64,000 bases of DNA from Oxalobacteraceae bacterium AB_14 (GTDB taxonomy: Bacteria; Pseudomonadota; Gammaproteobacteria; Burkholderiales; Burkholderiaceae_D): assembly GCA_000381565.1 (NCBI GenBank), contig KB906724.1, positions 2,544,801 to 2,608,800 of the forward strand, read 5' to 3'. The notes under the pieces were generated by a model, which had not been told where the DNA came from, did no database searches, and saw nothing but the letters and a program-made list of their open reading frames with translations. Positions within the stretch are counted from its first letter, which is position 1. The number at the start of each line of letters is the position of its first letter. The position numbers and the translations under genes were made by a program. Of this stretch, positions 9,356 to 19,141 are shown piece by piece.

Positions 9356-10189
9356 TTATGCGCGCTTGTAGGTTTGCAGGCCTGGTTTGATGGTCTTATC
9401 GTCCAGGAACTGCTTGAGGCCCTGGGCGCGGCCTTTTTCCGGGTCGCGGTAGTTGGACTGGTCGACTTTGGCGTACAGGTAATCCTCGCTTTGCTCCCAG
9501 GTCAGTTCACGGCAGCGTTTGAAGCCATGCTTGGCGATGCGCAGCACGGTCGGCGCCTTGGCCAGCAGCTTTTCCGCCAGTTCGATGGTCGCTTCGCGCA
9601 GCTGCGCCAGCGGCACGCTCTTGTTCACCAGGCCCATGGCGGCCGCTTCCTTGCCGGTGAAGGTGTCGCCGGTCATGATGTAGTGTAGCGCCTGACGGTG
9701 GCCCATGGTGTCGGCGACCGCTTTGCTGACCAGATTACCGGGCGGGATGCCCCAGTTGATCTCCGACAGGCCGTACACCGCTTCGTCGGCGGAGATGGCC
9801 AGGTCGCAGGCGACCAGCGGCGAGAACGCGCCGCCGAAGCACCAGCCGTTGACCATGGCGATGGTCGGCTTGCTGTACATGCGCAGCAGCTTCCATTGCC
9901 ACTGCGAGCAGTCGCGGCGCAGCTTCTCCTGGAAGATCTCCGGCTTGCCGTCGTTTTCGCGGAAGTACTCCTTCAGGTCCATGCCGGCGGTCCAGCTGTC
10001 GCCGGCGCCGGTCAGCACCAGCACTTCGGCTTCCGGGTCCAGCTCCAGGGTTTCCAGCACGTCGATCATTTCGCGGTTCAGCGTCGGGCTCATGGCGTTG
10101 CGCTTTTCCGGACGGTTCAGGATCACCCAGGCGATGCCGCCGGTGATCTCGACTTTTACGGTGCTCCAGCGGTTGTTGTATTGGCTCAT
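9356..10189 (-). CDS. ech: p-Hydroxycinnamoyl-CoA hydratase/lyase
   Basis: 277 residues of the crotonase fold. Residues described as important in the Pseudomonas enzyme are present at the same numbers: Tyr75 (DLKEYF), Ser123 (FGGAFS), Glu143 (GLSEINWG) and Tyr239 (EDYLYA). The enzyme hydrates feruloyl-CoA and cleaves it to vanillin and acetyl-CoA. First gene of the leftward ech-vdh-fcs unit. Its upstream gap (10190-10308) holds a promoter and a palindrome shared with the divergent MarR gene, so induction by a hydroxycinnamoyl-CoA or free acid acting on that regulator is likely. Confidence 0.94.
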   Translation of the reverse strand: MSQYNNRWSTVKVEITGGIAWVILNRPEKRNAMSPTLNREMIDVLETLELDPEAEVLVLTGAGDSWTAGMDLKEYFRENDGKPEIFQEKLRRDCSQWQWKLLRMYSKPTIAMVNGWCFGGAFSPLVACDLAISADEAVYGLSEINWGIPPGNLVSKAVADTMGHRQALHYIMTGDTFTGKEAAAMGLVNKSVPLAQLREATIELAEKLLAKAPTVLRIAKHGFKRCRELTWEQSEDYLYAKVDQSNYRDPEKGRAQGLKQFLDDKTIKPGLQTYKRA

Positions 10190-10215
10190 CTCGGTCTCAC
10201 TTTATGTTAGGTTGA

Positions 10216-10232
10216 TATCAGGTTGCCTGATA
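10216..10232. promoter_or_regulatory. Palindromic operator between ech and marR
   Basis: TATCAGG-TTG-CCTGATA, a perfect inverted repeat with 7-bp arms and a 3-bp centre, the usual size for MarR-family sites. It lies directly at the predicted transcription start of the leftward promoter at 10243-10270, so binding should block ech-vdh-fcs transcription. Confidence 0.65.
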
Positions 10233-10242
10233 CGTGACTTAT

Positions 10243-10270
10243 AATATATGCTGCTTGGGCTGTAATGCAA
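10243..10270 (-). promoter_or_regulatory. Predicted sigma-70 promoter of ech-vdh-fcs
   Basis: On the minus strand TTGCAT, 16 bases, TATATT. The predicted start falls near 10236, just before the palindromic operator, which leaves an untranslated leader of about 45 bases to the ech ATG at 10189. Confidence 0.5.
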
Positions 10271-10308
10271 GCGCTTTTCGAACGCTTTCTTTTGAATTTT
10301 GGATCACG

Positions 10309-10764
10309 ATGAAAAAACCTCCTTCCGCCGCGCACGACAAGCCCACCGGCATCGCCTATCTGATCGGCCGCATCGACCATGTGCTGAGCCGGCGCCTGCG
10401 CGACAGCCTGGGTTTGCTGGGCATGACGGCGGCCCAGTACACGGCGCTGTCGGTGCTCGACACCCAGCAGCAGCTGTCGAACGCCCAGTTGGCCGAGCGC
10501 TCGATGATCTCGCCGCAATCGGCCAACGAGATGGTCAAGGCGATGGAGGCGCGCGGCTGGATCGTGCGCCAGGCCGACGCCAATCATGGCCGCATCATCC
10601 ATCTGCGCCTCAGTGCCGAGGGCAGCGCTTTGCTGCGCCAGGGCGATGCGGCGGTGGCGGAGCTGGAGCGCGCGATGCTGGCCGAACTGGACGCCGACCA
10701 GCGCGGCGATCTGCATGCGCAACTGCGCGTGCTGCTGCGCTCACTGAGCGCCATCGTGCTGTAA
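10309..10764 (+). CDS. MarR family regulator, probable repressor of the ferulate genes
   Basis: 151 residues; the start is ATG10309. The winged-helix domain is visible: MTAAQYTALSVLDTQQQLSNAQLAERSMISPQSANEMVKAMEARGWIVRQAD, then a wing with HGRIIHLRLSAEG. It is divergent from ech and separated from it by a gap containing a good palindrome, the arrangement of FerR/CouR-type repressors that respond to hydroxycinnamoyl-CoA. Its 3' end overlaps the convergent thiolase gene by 24 bases, so its last eight codons are read on both strands. Confidence 0.85.
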   Translation: MKKPPSAAHDKPTGIAYLIGRIDHVLSRRLRDSLGLLGMTAAQYTALSVLDTQQQLSNAQLAERSMISPQSANEMVKAMEARGWIVRQADANHGRIIHLRLSAEGSALLRQGDAAVAELERAMLAELDADQRGDLHAQLRVLLRSLSAIVL

Positions 10765-12024
10765 CTGCCGCCAGCGCGGGTTCTCCAGCAGCAGGGCGAT
10801 GCCCTGGCCGCCGCCGACGCAGGCCGCCGCCACGCCGTAGCGCTGGCGCCGCAGGTCGAGCGCGCGCGCCAGCGTGATGGTCAGGCGCACGCCGGTCGCC
10901 GCCAGCGGGTGGCCCAGCGCGATCGCGCCGCCGTGGATGTTGAGGCGGTCCCGGTCCAGCTTCAATTCACGCTCCACGGCGACGATCTGCGCGCCTTGCG
11001 CTTCATTGATTTCGAAAAGACCTATTTGCTGCAGGTTCAATCCGCAGCGGTCGAGCAGCAGGCGGATCGCCGGCGCGGGGCCGATGCCCATGACTTCGGG
11101 TGGCACGCCGACCACCGCCGCCGCCACGATGCGCGCCTGCGGCCGATGCCCGCCGTGCATGGCATAGGCGCCGGAAGCGACGATGGCGGCGGCCGCGCCG
11201 TCGGCCAGCGCGCAGCTGTTGCCGCCGGTTTGCACGCCGTGCGGATACAGCGGGCGCAAGGTGGCCAGCACCGACGGCGGGGAGATGCGCGGATGGGTGT
11301 CCTGCGCCAGCTCCGTCATCGGTCCGGACAGCCGGATGCGGCGGTCGGCACAATCGTCCAGCGTGAAGACCTCGTTGCCGACGGCGACGATCTCGCCGGC
11401 GTGGAAGCCGGCGGTCCTGGCGTCGAGCGCGCGGGCGTGCGACTGCGCGGCGAACTTGTCCACCTCGGCGCGCGTGATGCCGTAGCGGCGCGCCAGGTTC
11501 TCGGCGGTCTGCGGCATCGTGATCCCTGGCGCGGGATCGGTCAGCGCCTCCCACAGAAAATCCTCGAAGCCGACCGGCGCGCCCAATTTGAAGCCGCTGC
11601 GGTGGTTGAAGGCGGCGATCGGATTGCGCGTCATCGACTCGGTGCCCACGACCAGCACGGCGTCGGCGTAGCCCAGTGCGATCTGGTCGCCGGCCTGGCG
11701 GAACAACTCGAATCCGGTGCCGCAGATGCGCTGCACGTTCAGCGCCGGCACCGTCAGCGGCACGCCGGCATACAGGCCGATATGGCGGGGCAGCATGTAC
11801 TGGTAGCAGTCGCCTGGCGCCATGCTGCCGCTGATGACGGAGCCGATGTCGGTGGCCGGCACGCCGCTGCGTTTGAGGACCGCGCGCGCCGCCTTGATGC
11901 CGAGATCCGTGGGCGAAACCTGGCTGAAGGCGCCGCAGTAGTCGGCCAACGGCGTACGCAGGCCGTCGATCAGCCACAAGTCGTCGTAGCTGTGGAAGAA
12001 GCCTTGGTTGGCGGTTCTGCTCAT
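10741..12024 (-). CDS. Thiolase family protein (acetyl-CoA acetyltransferase-like)
   Basis: 427 residues. Nucleophile Cys101 sits in NVQRICGTGFE, the histidine in GGAIALGHPLAATG and the second cysteine in AACVGGGQGIALL. The usual NEAFA motif reads NEAQG, a conservative departure. The ATG at 12024 overlaps the esterase stop by four bases and begins a normal thiolase N-terminus after a short leader (DLWLIDGLRTPLADYCGAFS). Last gene of the nine-gene leftward run. A thiolase (aat) also accompanies fcs and ech in Pseudomonas; it may serve a beta-oxidative removal of the phenylpropanoid side chain. Substrate unknown. Confidence 0.85.
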   Translation of the reverse strand: MSRTANQGFFHSYDDLWLIDGLRTPLADYCGAFSQVSPTDLGIKAARAVLKRSGVPATDIGSVISGSMAPGDCYQYMLPRHIGLYAGVPLTVPALNVQRICGTGFELFRQAGDQIALGYADAVLVVGTESMTRNPIAAFNHRSGFKLGAPVGFEDFLWEALTDPAPGITMPQTAENLARRYGITRAEVDKFAAQSHARALDARTAGFHAGEIVAVGNEVFTLDDCADRRIRLSGPMTELAQDTHPRISPPSVLATLRPLYPHGVQTGGNSCALADGAAAAIVASGAYAMHGGHRPQARIVAAAVVGVPPEVMGIGPAPAIRLLLDRCGLNLQQIGLFEINEAQGAQIVAVERELKLDRDRLNIHGGAIALGHPLAATGVRLTITLARALDLRRQRYGVAAACVGGGQGIALLLENPRWRQLQHDGAQ

Positions 12025-13913
12025 GGCCAGTAGTTCGGGCGCAGCTGTCCGGTAGGACCGGCGTAGCCGTGGGCGAGGGCGAAGGCCTCCAGCGCCTGCG
12101 GCGCTTCGTAGCCGCCGAAGATCGACCACAGGAACATGCGGCCATACAGTTCACAGCGCTCGCGCGGGTCGCCGTGCAGCGCGGGGTCGCGCGCCAGCTC
12201 CGCCTTCAATGTGGCAAGGCTGTTCTCGTGGGCCACCATGCGGGTGCCGCCGTCGGCGCTGGTGTCGAACACCATTAGGCGCGCAGCGCTGGTATCGCCG
12301 CTCCAGCGCCGCCATTCAGGCAGCTCGCCGGCCGGGCCGCTGCCAGGTTCGCCGTGGCGGGCAAAGTGCGTCCAGTAGCCGGCCATGGCGTCGGAGACTT
12401 CCTTGCGGCCAGGCAGGTTGGTGGAAGTGAAGGAGCGGAATGGATCGAACTCGCCATCGAGGTCGCGCAGGACGAAGGCGACATCCAGCACGTGGGCGGC
12501 GCCCAGCAGCACGCGCGGCGCGATCAAGGGCACGGCGGGCTGTTCGTCCCAGTCGAAGCGGTAGGTCCACACGTCGCGGTGGCCCGACGCCACCATGGCG
12601 CTGGCCGGTTCCAGCGCGCCGGCGGCTTGCCACAGTGCGGACATGTAGGCCGCGTGGCGCTGATAGCGGGCGCGGTTGCGCATCAGCGGGATGCGGCCGA
12701 ACAGCATGCGCACGTAATCGGGATTGTTGGACATGAACAGCTTGTATTCGTCGCGGTTGGTGCCGATGATGACCGGCACCGCGTTATAGCGGCTACGGTC
12801 GGCGAACGCCTCGGCCAGCGGCATGGCCGGCAGCACGTGGCCGTCCTGGATCACGCAGGGCGCATCGTAGAAGCTGAGCGCTCCCGGTGTGATCGGCGCC
12901 AGCAGGGCTGCGGCGGGCAGGGCGCGCACGTAGTCGGCGATGTCGGCGGCCGGCATGGACGCGATCAGGGCCTTGGCGGCGGCGCGGTCGGCGGCGCGGC
13001 CGTCGCGCTGCAACCATAGGCACAGCAGCTCGCGCGAACTGAGGGCATGGCCGGGCAGGGCGTCGTCCGTGTAGTTGCGGGCTTGCGCCGGGGTGTAGCT
13101 GACCGCCAGCGGCGATTGCAGGATGGCGCGGTGGAACAGGCCCTTGGCCAATGGGGAGGCCAGCAGAGTGTAGGCATTCAGGCCGCCGGCCGATTCGCCG
13201 AACACGGTGACGTTATCGGGATCTCCGCCGAATGCGGCGATGTGCTGGCGCACCCATTGCAGCGCCGCGACCAGGTCCAGCGTGCCGAAGTTGCCGGAGC
13301 GGTCGGCGGGGCTGTCGTCGTCCTGCGCCAGTTCGTCGAGACTGAACCAGCCGAGGATGCCGAGCCGGTAGTTGGCCGATACCACCAGCACGCGGTCCTG
13401 GCCGGCCAGGTTGCGCAGCGTGGTGTAGGTTGCGGCGGTGCCGGCCGTGTTGGCGCCGCCGTGGATCCAGAACATCACAGGCAGCGCGGCGATGTGCGCC
13501 GCTTCAGCCGTCATCTGTGGCGCGAACACATTCAGCGTCAGGCAGTCTTCCGAGCCGGCCACCTGGCCCCACTGGCCGGGCGGCAGTTCCAGCGTGGCGC
13601 CGGCCAGTTGCGGCGCGGGCCCGCCGAAGGCCAACGCCTCACGCACGCCGGACCAGGGCTGCGGCGGGCGCGGCGCCTTCCAACGTAGCGGGCCAACCGG
13701 GGGCTGCGCATACGGCAGTCCAAGCCAAGTGTGGGTTTGGTGGCGGTCGGCGCGGCCCACCACGTAGCCCAGCGCGGTGTGGCGCAGCGAATCGGCGGCT
13801 GGAATTGCGGTCGTGGCGGGGCTGGCCGCGACGGTGGCGGATTTCCGACGGAGGCGCCACAGCAGGGCGCCCATCGCCAGGGCGACGGCGGCATAGAGCA
13901 GGATGTCAGGCAT
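12021..13913 (-). CDS. Type-B carboxylesterase, membrane-anchored N-terminus
   Basis: 630 residues. An N-terminal hydrophobic segment ([16 protein letters not shown], residues 4-19) followed by basic residues looks like an anchor or uncleaved signal. The alpha/beta-hydrolase part begins near residue 48, with oxyanion motif WIHGGA (150-154), EDCLTLNVF, and nucleophile Ser241 in VFGESAGG, all hallmarks of type-B carboxylesterases. It overlaps the chemoreceptor gene by 8 bases and the thiolase by 4, so it is firmly in this operon. In context it may free an aromatic alcohol or acid from an ester before oxidation, as AreA does for benzyl esters in Acinetobacter; the substrate is inferred. Confidence 0.84.
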   Translation of the reverse strand: MPDILLYAAVALAMGALLWRLRRKSATVAASPATTAIPAADSLRHTALGYVVGRADRHQTHTWLGLPYAQPPVGPLRWKAPRPPQPWSGVREALAFGGPAPQLAGATLELPPGQWGQVAGSEDCLTLNVFAPQMTAEAAHIAALPVMFWIHGGANTAGTAATYTTLRNLAGQDRVLVVSANYRLGILGWFSLDELAQDDDSPADRSGNFGTLDLVAALQWVRQHIAAFGGDPDNVTVFGESAGGLNAYTLLASPLAKGLFHRAILQSPLAVSYTPAQARNYTDDALPGHALSSRELLCLWLQRDGRAADRAAAKALIASMPAADIADYVRALPAAALLAPITPGALSFYDAPCVIQDGHVLPAMPLAEAFADRSRYNAVPVIIGTNRDEYKLFMSNNPDYVRMLFGRIPLMRNRARYQRHAAYMSALWQAAGALEPASAMVASGHRDVWTYRFDWDEQPAVPLIAPRVLLGAAHVLDVAFVLRDLDGEFDPFRSFTSTNLPGRKEVSDAMAGYWTHFARHGEPGSGPAGELPEWRRWSGDTSAARLMVFDTSADGGTRMVAHENSLATLKAELARDPALHGDPRERCELYGRMFLWSIFGGYEAPQALEAFALAHGYAGPTGQLRPNYWP

Positions 13914-15540
13914 GATTGAATTCCTCTTTTAGCGAGAGTGCGGGATGTGGCGGCGGCGGGGTGGCATGGCCGGCGCCGTCGTCGAGTTTGAAGGCATGCA
14001 CCAGCCGTGCCAGTTCGTCCGCTTGCTGGCGCATGCCGGCGGTGGCGCCGGTCGCTTGTTTGACCAGTTCCGCGTTCTGTTGCGTCACCAGCTCCATCGC
14101 TTGCAAGGCGGCGCCGGCCTGCTCGATGCCGGCTTGCTGCTGGACGCTGGCGGCGGCGATGCGGTCGATGATGACGCTGACCTGCTGCACGCTGTCGACC
14201 ACTTCGTTCATGGTGGCGCCGGCGCGCGCCACCAGCCGGTTGCCGGCTTCGACCTGCGTCACCGAATGGCCGATCAGCGTGCGGATCTCGCGCGCGGCGG
14301 TGGCGGAGCGTTGCGCCAGGTTGCGCACCTCGCCTGCTACGACGGCGAAGCCGCGCCCCTGTTCGCCGGCGCGGGCCGCTTCGACCGCCGCGTTCAGGGC
14401 CAGGATGTTGGTCTGGAAGGCGATGCCGTCGATGACGCCGATGATTTCGCCGATGCGGTGGGCCGATCCGGTGATGGAGTCCATCGTCAGGATCACTTCC
14501 GCCGCCACCTTGCCGCCGTCGCGCGCCACGGCGCTGGCGTTGGCGGCCAGTTCGGTGGCCTGGCGCGCATGGCCGGCGTTGTCGCGCACCGCGTCGGCCA
14601 GCTGCGCCACGCAGCCTGCGGTGGTGCGCAGCGATTTGCGCTGCTTGTCGCTGCGCCTCGTCAGGTCCTGGTGGCCGCCGGCGATTTCGCTGGCCGCTCC
14701 GGCGATATGGTCGGCGCCGCGCCGCACCTGGCCGACCATCGAGGCCAGTCCGGTGCGCATGCTGTGCATCGCGAATAGCAGGCTGGAAGCATCGCCGCCG
14801 CGCAGGCTGACATTCCCGGCCAGGTCGCCGGCGGCGGTGCGGCCGGCGATCTTGACCGCGTAGGCCGGCTCGCCGCCCAGCTGTTCGAGGATGCCGCGCG
14901 TCAGGCGCCAGCACAGCAGGCCGCCCAGCAGCAGGGCGCCCACGCTCAGCGCCAGTATCCAGGCGCGCGCGCCGGCGCCGGATGAGCGGCCCTGTGCGGC
15001 GGCCAGTTCGCTTTGGCGGGTCTCCAGCGCGACCAGCTGTTCCAGCGCAGTCATCCAGCGGGTCTGGACCGGCAGCAGGCGCTCGACCAGCACGGTGTAG
15101 ATCTGGTCCGATTCGCTGCGCATGGCCAGATCCATCGCTTGTGCGATCGGCGCCCGGGCCGCCGAATTTTGCTGGCCGATCTGCGCCAGCAAGGCCGATT
15201 CCTCGGCCGTCGCGCCATCGGCCAGCAGTTCGCGCAAGCGCTTTTCGGCGCCGGCGTAGCGCCTGGCCTGGTCCTGCATTCGCTCCGCTTCCGGCTGGAG
15301 GTAGGACAGGGAACCGATCAGCGCCATGTTGCGCAGCGCGATCATGCGTTCGTACACGGTGTCGCGCATTTGGGTGGCGAGCCGCGTCTTGACGTTGCCG
15401 ACCAGGGTGATCTGGTCGGTGCGCTGCTGCATCTGGTGCATGTGGACCAGGCCGAGCGCCACGACGGCGACCAGCAGCGCCAGGACCAGCCCGAAGCCGA
15501 GGCGCAGGCGCGCGCCGATGCTCATGTCGGAGGTGGCCAT
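13906..15540 (-). CDS. Methyl-accepting chemotaxis protein
   Basis: 544 residues from ATG15540, four bases after the RND stop. One transmembrane helix at about 11-32 ([19 protein letters not shown]), a helical periplasmic domain of the four-helix-bundle type (about 33-190), a second helix ([18 protein letters not shown]), a HAMP-like stretch, and the signalling hairpin [40 protein letters not shown]. The cytoplasmic tip is intact, so signalling to CheW/CheA is expected. Its position inside an aromatic catabolic operon suggests chemotaxis towards the substrate of that operon. Confidence 0.9.
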   Translation of the reverse strand: MATSDMSIGARLRLGFGLVLALLVAVVALGLVHMHQMQQRTDQITLVGNVKTRLATQMRDTVYERMIALRNMALIGSLSYLQPEAERMQDQARRYAGAEKRLRELLADGATAEESALLAQIGQQNSAARAPIAQAMDLAMRSESDQIYTVLVERLLPVQTRWMTALEQLVALETRQSELAAAQGRSSGAGARAWILALSVGALLLGGLLCWRLTRGILEQLGGEPAYAVKIAGRTAAGDLAGNVSLRGGDASSLLFAMHSMRTGLASMVGQVRRGADHIAGAASEIAGGHQDLTRRSDKQRKSLRTTAGCVAQLADAVRDNAGHARQATELAANASAVARDGGKVAAEVILTMDSITGSAHRIGEIIGVIDGIAFQTNILALNAAVEAARAGEQGRGFAVVAGEVRNLAQRSATAAREIRTLIGHSVTQVEAGNRLVARAGATMNEVVDSVQQVSVIIDRIAAASVQQQAGIEQAGAALQAMELVTQQNAELVKQATGATAGMRQQADELARLVHAFKLDDGAGHATPPPPHPALSLKEEFNHA

Positions 15541-15544
15541 GGCG

Positions 15545-17974
15545 TCAGTGGATTCCGGCCACGGCGCGTTCCGGCGCCTGTGTCGCTTCATCCTGTTGCG
15601 CGGGCTTGGGCGGCATCAGGAAGTAGGCCAGCGCCGGCACCAGCACCAGCGCACCCACCATATTCCAAAGGAACATGAAGGCCAGCAGGATACCCATGTC
15701 GGCCTGGAATTTGATCGGCGAGAACAGCCAGGTGGCCACCGCCACGGCCAGCGTCACGCCGGTCAGGATCACCACCCGGCCGGTGAAGCGCAGCGCGTGC
15801 AGGTAGGCGTCGGACAGGCTGGCGCCGGCGCGCATGCGGGTCAGCATCACGCTCAGCACATACAGCGCGTAGTCCACGCCGATGCCGACGCCGAGCGCGA
15901 TCACCGGCAGCGTGGCGACCTTGACGCCCATGCCCAGCACCACCATCAGCACTTCGCACAGGATGGACGTGAGCACCAGCGGCAGGATGGCCACCAGCAC
16001 CGCGCGCCAGCTGCGGAAGGTGGCGTAGCACAGCAGGATCACCGCGCCGTAGACCCAGAACAGCATGTCGTGCATGGCCTGCTTGACGACGATGTTGGTG
16101 GCGGCCTCGATGCCGGCGCTGCCGGCGGCCAGCTGGAACTGCACATCCGGCGTGTTGTGGGCGGCGGCGTAGGCTTCGACCGCGTCGACCACGCGGGTCA
16201 ATGTGGCGGCCTTGTGGTCCTTCAGGTAGACGTACAGCGACAGCAGCGAGCAGCTCTGGTTGAACAGTTCGCGCGGGGCCCTGGTCTGCACCGCGCCGAG
16301 CGCGCCGGCATTCGGGATCAGGTCATACCATTTGAAGTTGCCTTCGTTGTAGCCGGTGGTGGCCAGCTTGCTCAACGCCGCCATCGAGTTGGTCGAGTCG
16401 ACGCCGGGCAGCTGTTCCAGCTGCCATGCCAGCTTGTCCACGCTGGCCAGCGTGGCATAGCGGGTGCACTGGTCGGGCGCGGTCTTGATCATCACCACCA
16501 GGATGTCGGAGCTGGCCGCGTAGTTGGCGACCATGAAGCCGTTGTCGCGGTTGTAGCGCGAATCGGCGCGCAGTTCCGGCGCCCCGGGATCGAGGTCGCC
16601 CACCTTCAGGTTAAGGCTGTACAGGTAGCCCAGGCCGCCCAGCAGCAGGCTGGCGGCCACCGTGATGGCGGCCCAGCGGCGCTGGGTGAAGCGGTCGAGG
16701 AAGGTCCACAACCAGGGCTGGGCCGCGCCATCGGCGCTGTCGGCTTGCAAGCTGCGCGCGGCGGCCGTGGCGCTGACGCCAGTGTACGACAGCAGCACCG
16801 GCAACAGCACCAGGTTGGTGAAGATCAGCACCGCCACGCCGATGCTGGCGATAATGGCGAGGTCCTGGATCACCTTGATCTGGATGCTGACCAGCACCGC
16901 GAAACCGACCGCGTCGCACAGCAGCGCGGTGAGGCCGGCGGCGAACAAGCGGCGGAAGGTGTAGCGCGCCGCCACCACGCGGTGCGTGCCGCGGCCCACG
17001 TCCTGCATGATGCCATTCATTTTCTGCGCGCCGTGGCTCATGCCAATGGCGAACACCAGGAAGGGCACCAGCACGGAATACGGATCGAGTTCGTAGCGCA
17101 GCGCGGCCAGCAAGCCGCATTGCCACAGCACCGCAACCAGTGAACACATGACCACCAGCGTGGTGCTGCGCCAGCAGCGTGTGTACCAGAACAGCACCGC
17201 GCCGGCGATGGCGATCGCCAGCAGGAAGAACATCAGCACCTGCTGCAGCCCCTCGATCAGGTCGCCGACGATCTTGGCGAAGCCGGTGATGTGGATACGC
17301 ACGCCTTCCTTCTGGTATTTGGCGCGGATCTGTTCCAGGCGTTCCGACATGGCGCCATAGTCTAGCGCCTGGCCGGTCTGGGGATTCTGCTCCAGCAGCG
17401 GCACGTAGACGATGCTGGACTTGAAGTCGGCCGCCACCAGCTGGCCGACTTCGCCGGAGCGGGCGACGTTGGCGCGCAATTGCGCCAAGGTGGCGGCCGA
17501 ACCGTCGTAACCGTCCGGGATGACGGTGCCGCCGTCCAGGCCTTCCTCGGTCACTGCTGCCCAGCGCGTGCTGGGCGTCCACAAGGACTTCATGAAGGGC
17601 CGGTCCACGCCCGGCAGCAGGAACACTTCGTCGTTCAGGCGCTGCAGGGTATCGAGGTAGGCGCGGTCGTAGATGGTGCCGCCGTTCGCTTCGACAGCGA
17701 TGCGCACCGAGTTGCCCAGCCCATTCAGGTCGGCCTTGTTGGCCAGGTAGTTGACCACGTAGGGATGGGCGCTGGGGATCATCTTCTCGAAGCTCGCATT
17801 GAGCTTGATGCGCGTGGCCTGGTAGCCCAGCACGATGGTCGCCAGCAGGCAAAGCAGGATGACCAGCGGCCGGTAATTGAACAGCGCGCGTTCCCCCAGG
17901 TTGCCGGAGCCGGTGTCGAAGTCCTGTAGCCGCCGTACTACCGGCTGTTGTTCCAAATCTTGATCTGTGTGCAT
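15545..17974 (-). CDS. RND/MMPL superfamily transporter
   Basis: 809 residues. It has the RND half-transporter plan twice: a transmembrane helix near residues 35-55, a periplasmic loop, then a bundle of helices (about 235-400); after a second single helix (about 440-460) and loop comes the second bundle (about 645-790). The [21 protein letters not shown] segment is the RND helix-4-type motif, with Asp for proton coupling. It follows DUF1302, DUF1329 and YCF48-like genes, a set that recurs in proteobacteria next to genes for hydrophobic substrates. Transport direction and substrate are not known; a role in moving lipophilic aromatic compounds across the envelope is inferred. Confidence 0.87.
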   Translation of the reverse strand: MHTDQDLEQQPVVRRLQDFDTGSGNLGERALFNYRPLVILLCLLATIVLGYQATRIKLNASFEKMIPSAHPYVVNYLANKADLNGLGNSVRIAVEANGGTIYDRAYLDTLQRLNDEVFLLPGVDRPFMKSLWTPSTRWAAVTEEGLDGGTVIPDGYDGSAATLAQLRANVARSGEVGQLVAADFKSSIVYVPLLEQNPQTGQALDYGAMSERLEQIRAKYQKEGVRIHITGFAKIVGDLIEGLQQVLMFFLLAIAIAGAVLFWYTRCWRSTTLVVMCSLVAVLWQCGLLAALRYELDPYSVLVPFLVFAIGMSHGAQKMNGIMQDVGRGTHRVVAARYTFRRLFAAGLTALLCDAVGFAVLVSIQIKVIQDLAIIASIGVAVLIFTNLVLLPVLLSYTGVSATAAARSLQADSADGAAQPWLWTFLDRFTQRRWAAITVAASLLLGGLGYLYSLNLKVGDLDPGAPELRADSRYNRDNGFMVANYAASSDILVVMIKTAPDQCTRYATLASVDKLAWQLEQLPGVDSTNSMAALSKLATTGYNEGNFKWYDLIPNAGALGAVQTRAPRELFNQSCSLLSLYVYLKDHKAATLTRVVDAVEAYAAAHNTPDVQFQLAAGSAGIEAATNIVVKQAMHDMLFWVYGAVILLCYATFRSWRAVLVAILPLVLTSILCEVLMVVLGMGVKVATLPVIALGVGIGVDYALYVLSVMLTRMRAGASLSDAYLHALRFTGRVVILTGVTLAVAVATWLFSPIKFQADMGILLAFMFLWNMVGALVLVPALAYFLMPPKPAQQDEATQAPERAVAGIH

Positions 17975-18010
17975 GATGTTCCAGCCATATTCGTGTGAAG
18001 GGGAAGGGCG

Positions 18011-19126
18011 CTAGCGCGGCGACGCCGGTGTGGCTACCCGGCGCAGGCCGCGCAGCCCGGCCACCACCAGCGCGCCGTCGCGGGCTTGCGCCACGGCGGC
18101 CAGCGGCAATGCGGGCGGCAGTGCGGCGCCTGCCTGCGGAGCGAAGCTGCGGCCCTGGTCGCGGCTGAACAGCACGTCGCCGCCCTGGCTGACCAGCACC
18201 AGCGTGCCGTCGGCCAGTTCGGCTCCGCCGGCCAGCGACGCCTGGACGCCGGTATCGACCTTGCTCCAGCTGGCGCCCTGGTCGCCGGACCAGTAGGCGT
18301 TGCCGCGCAAGCCGTAGGCGACCAGTGCGCCGCCGCGCGCGGCCAGCAGGCCGAAGTAGCTGCCCCTGTATGGGCTGGCGAGGGCGCTGAAGCTGGCTCC
18401 CTGGTCGGTGGAGCGCAGCAGCAGGCCCTGTTCGCCGGCCAGATAGAGCGCGCCGCCGGCGCCGCGCATGCCGTACAGGTGCAGGCCCTTGGGATTGGCG
18501 ACATGCTGCTGCCACGGTTGCCAGGTGGCGCCACCGTCGTCGGTCTTGAACAGCAGGTTGTAGGCGCCCAGCACGTAGCCGTTGCGGGCGTTGGCGAAGT
18601 GCAGGTCGAGGAAGGGCGTGTCAGGACCGTCCGCCACCAGGTGCCGGGCGTCGGCCAGGGCGCGCTCCCGCTCCTGGGGCGTGACCTCGGCGGCCGCCTT
18701 GAGCACCAGCGCGGCGGCCTGGATGCCATCGAGCTGCTTGCTCCAGGTGGCGCCGCCGTCGGCGCTGTGCAGCACCACGCCCTGGTGGCCGGCCGCCCAG
18801 CCTTGGTGGGCGTCGATGAACTGCACGGCCGTCAGGCTGACGCCGACCGGCACGCTGGCCTGGCGCCACGAGACGCCGGCATCATCCGAGTACAGGATGG
18901 TGCCGCGCTCGCCGACCGCCACCAGCCGCTGGCCGGCGGCGGCGATGGACAGCATGGCCGCGTTCAAGGCTTTGGGCGTGACCAGTGCCGGCTGCGTCAA
19001 CGCAGCAGGGATGACCGCGGCACCGGCGGCGCCTTCGGCCCAGGCCCCCGGCGCCAGCGCGCCGGACGCTGCGAACAGCGCCGCCAGCGCCGCGCGGCGG
19101 ACCGCGATTGGATTCAACTTGTTCAT
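18011..19126 (-). CDS. YCF48/BNR-repeat secreted protein
   Basis: 371 residues from ATG19126, which has AAGGGG six bases upstream; a GTG at 19141 is possible. A signal peptide (AALAALFAASGALAPGAWAEG) is followed by a beta-propeller built from BNR/Asp-box repeats: YSDDAGVSW, HSADGGATW, KTDDGGATW, RSTDQGASF, WSGDQGASW and FSRDQGRSF. Relatives are named after the photosystem II stability factor HCF136/YCF48, but in proteobacteria they occur beside MMPL transporters and DUF1302/DUF1329 proteins. Probably a periplasmic accessory of the transporter encoded 36 bases downstream. Confidence 0.84.
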   Translation of the reverse strand: MNKLNPIAVRRAALAALFAASGALAPGAWAEGAAGAAVIPAALTQPALVTPKALNAAMLSIAAAGQRLVAVGERGTILYSDDAGVSWRQASVPVGVSLTAVQFIDAHQGWAAGHQGVVLHSADGGATWSKQLDGIQAAALVLKAAAEVTPQERERALADARHLVADGPDTPFLDLHFANARNGYVLGAYNLLFKTDDGGATWQPWQQHVANPKGLHLYGMRGAGGALYLAGEQGLLLRSTDQGASFSALASPYRGSYFGLLAARGGALVAYGLRGNAYWSGDQGASWSKVDTGVQASLAGGAELADGTLVLVSQGGDVLFSRDQGRSFAPQAGAALPPALPLAAVAQARDGALVVAGLRGLRRVATPASPR

Positions 19127-19141
19127 CGAACGCCCCTTCAC

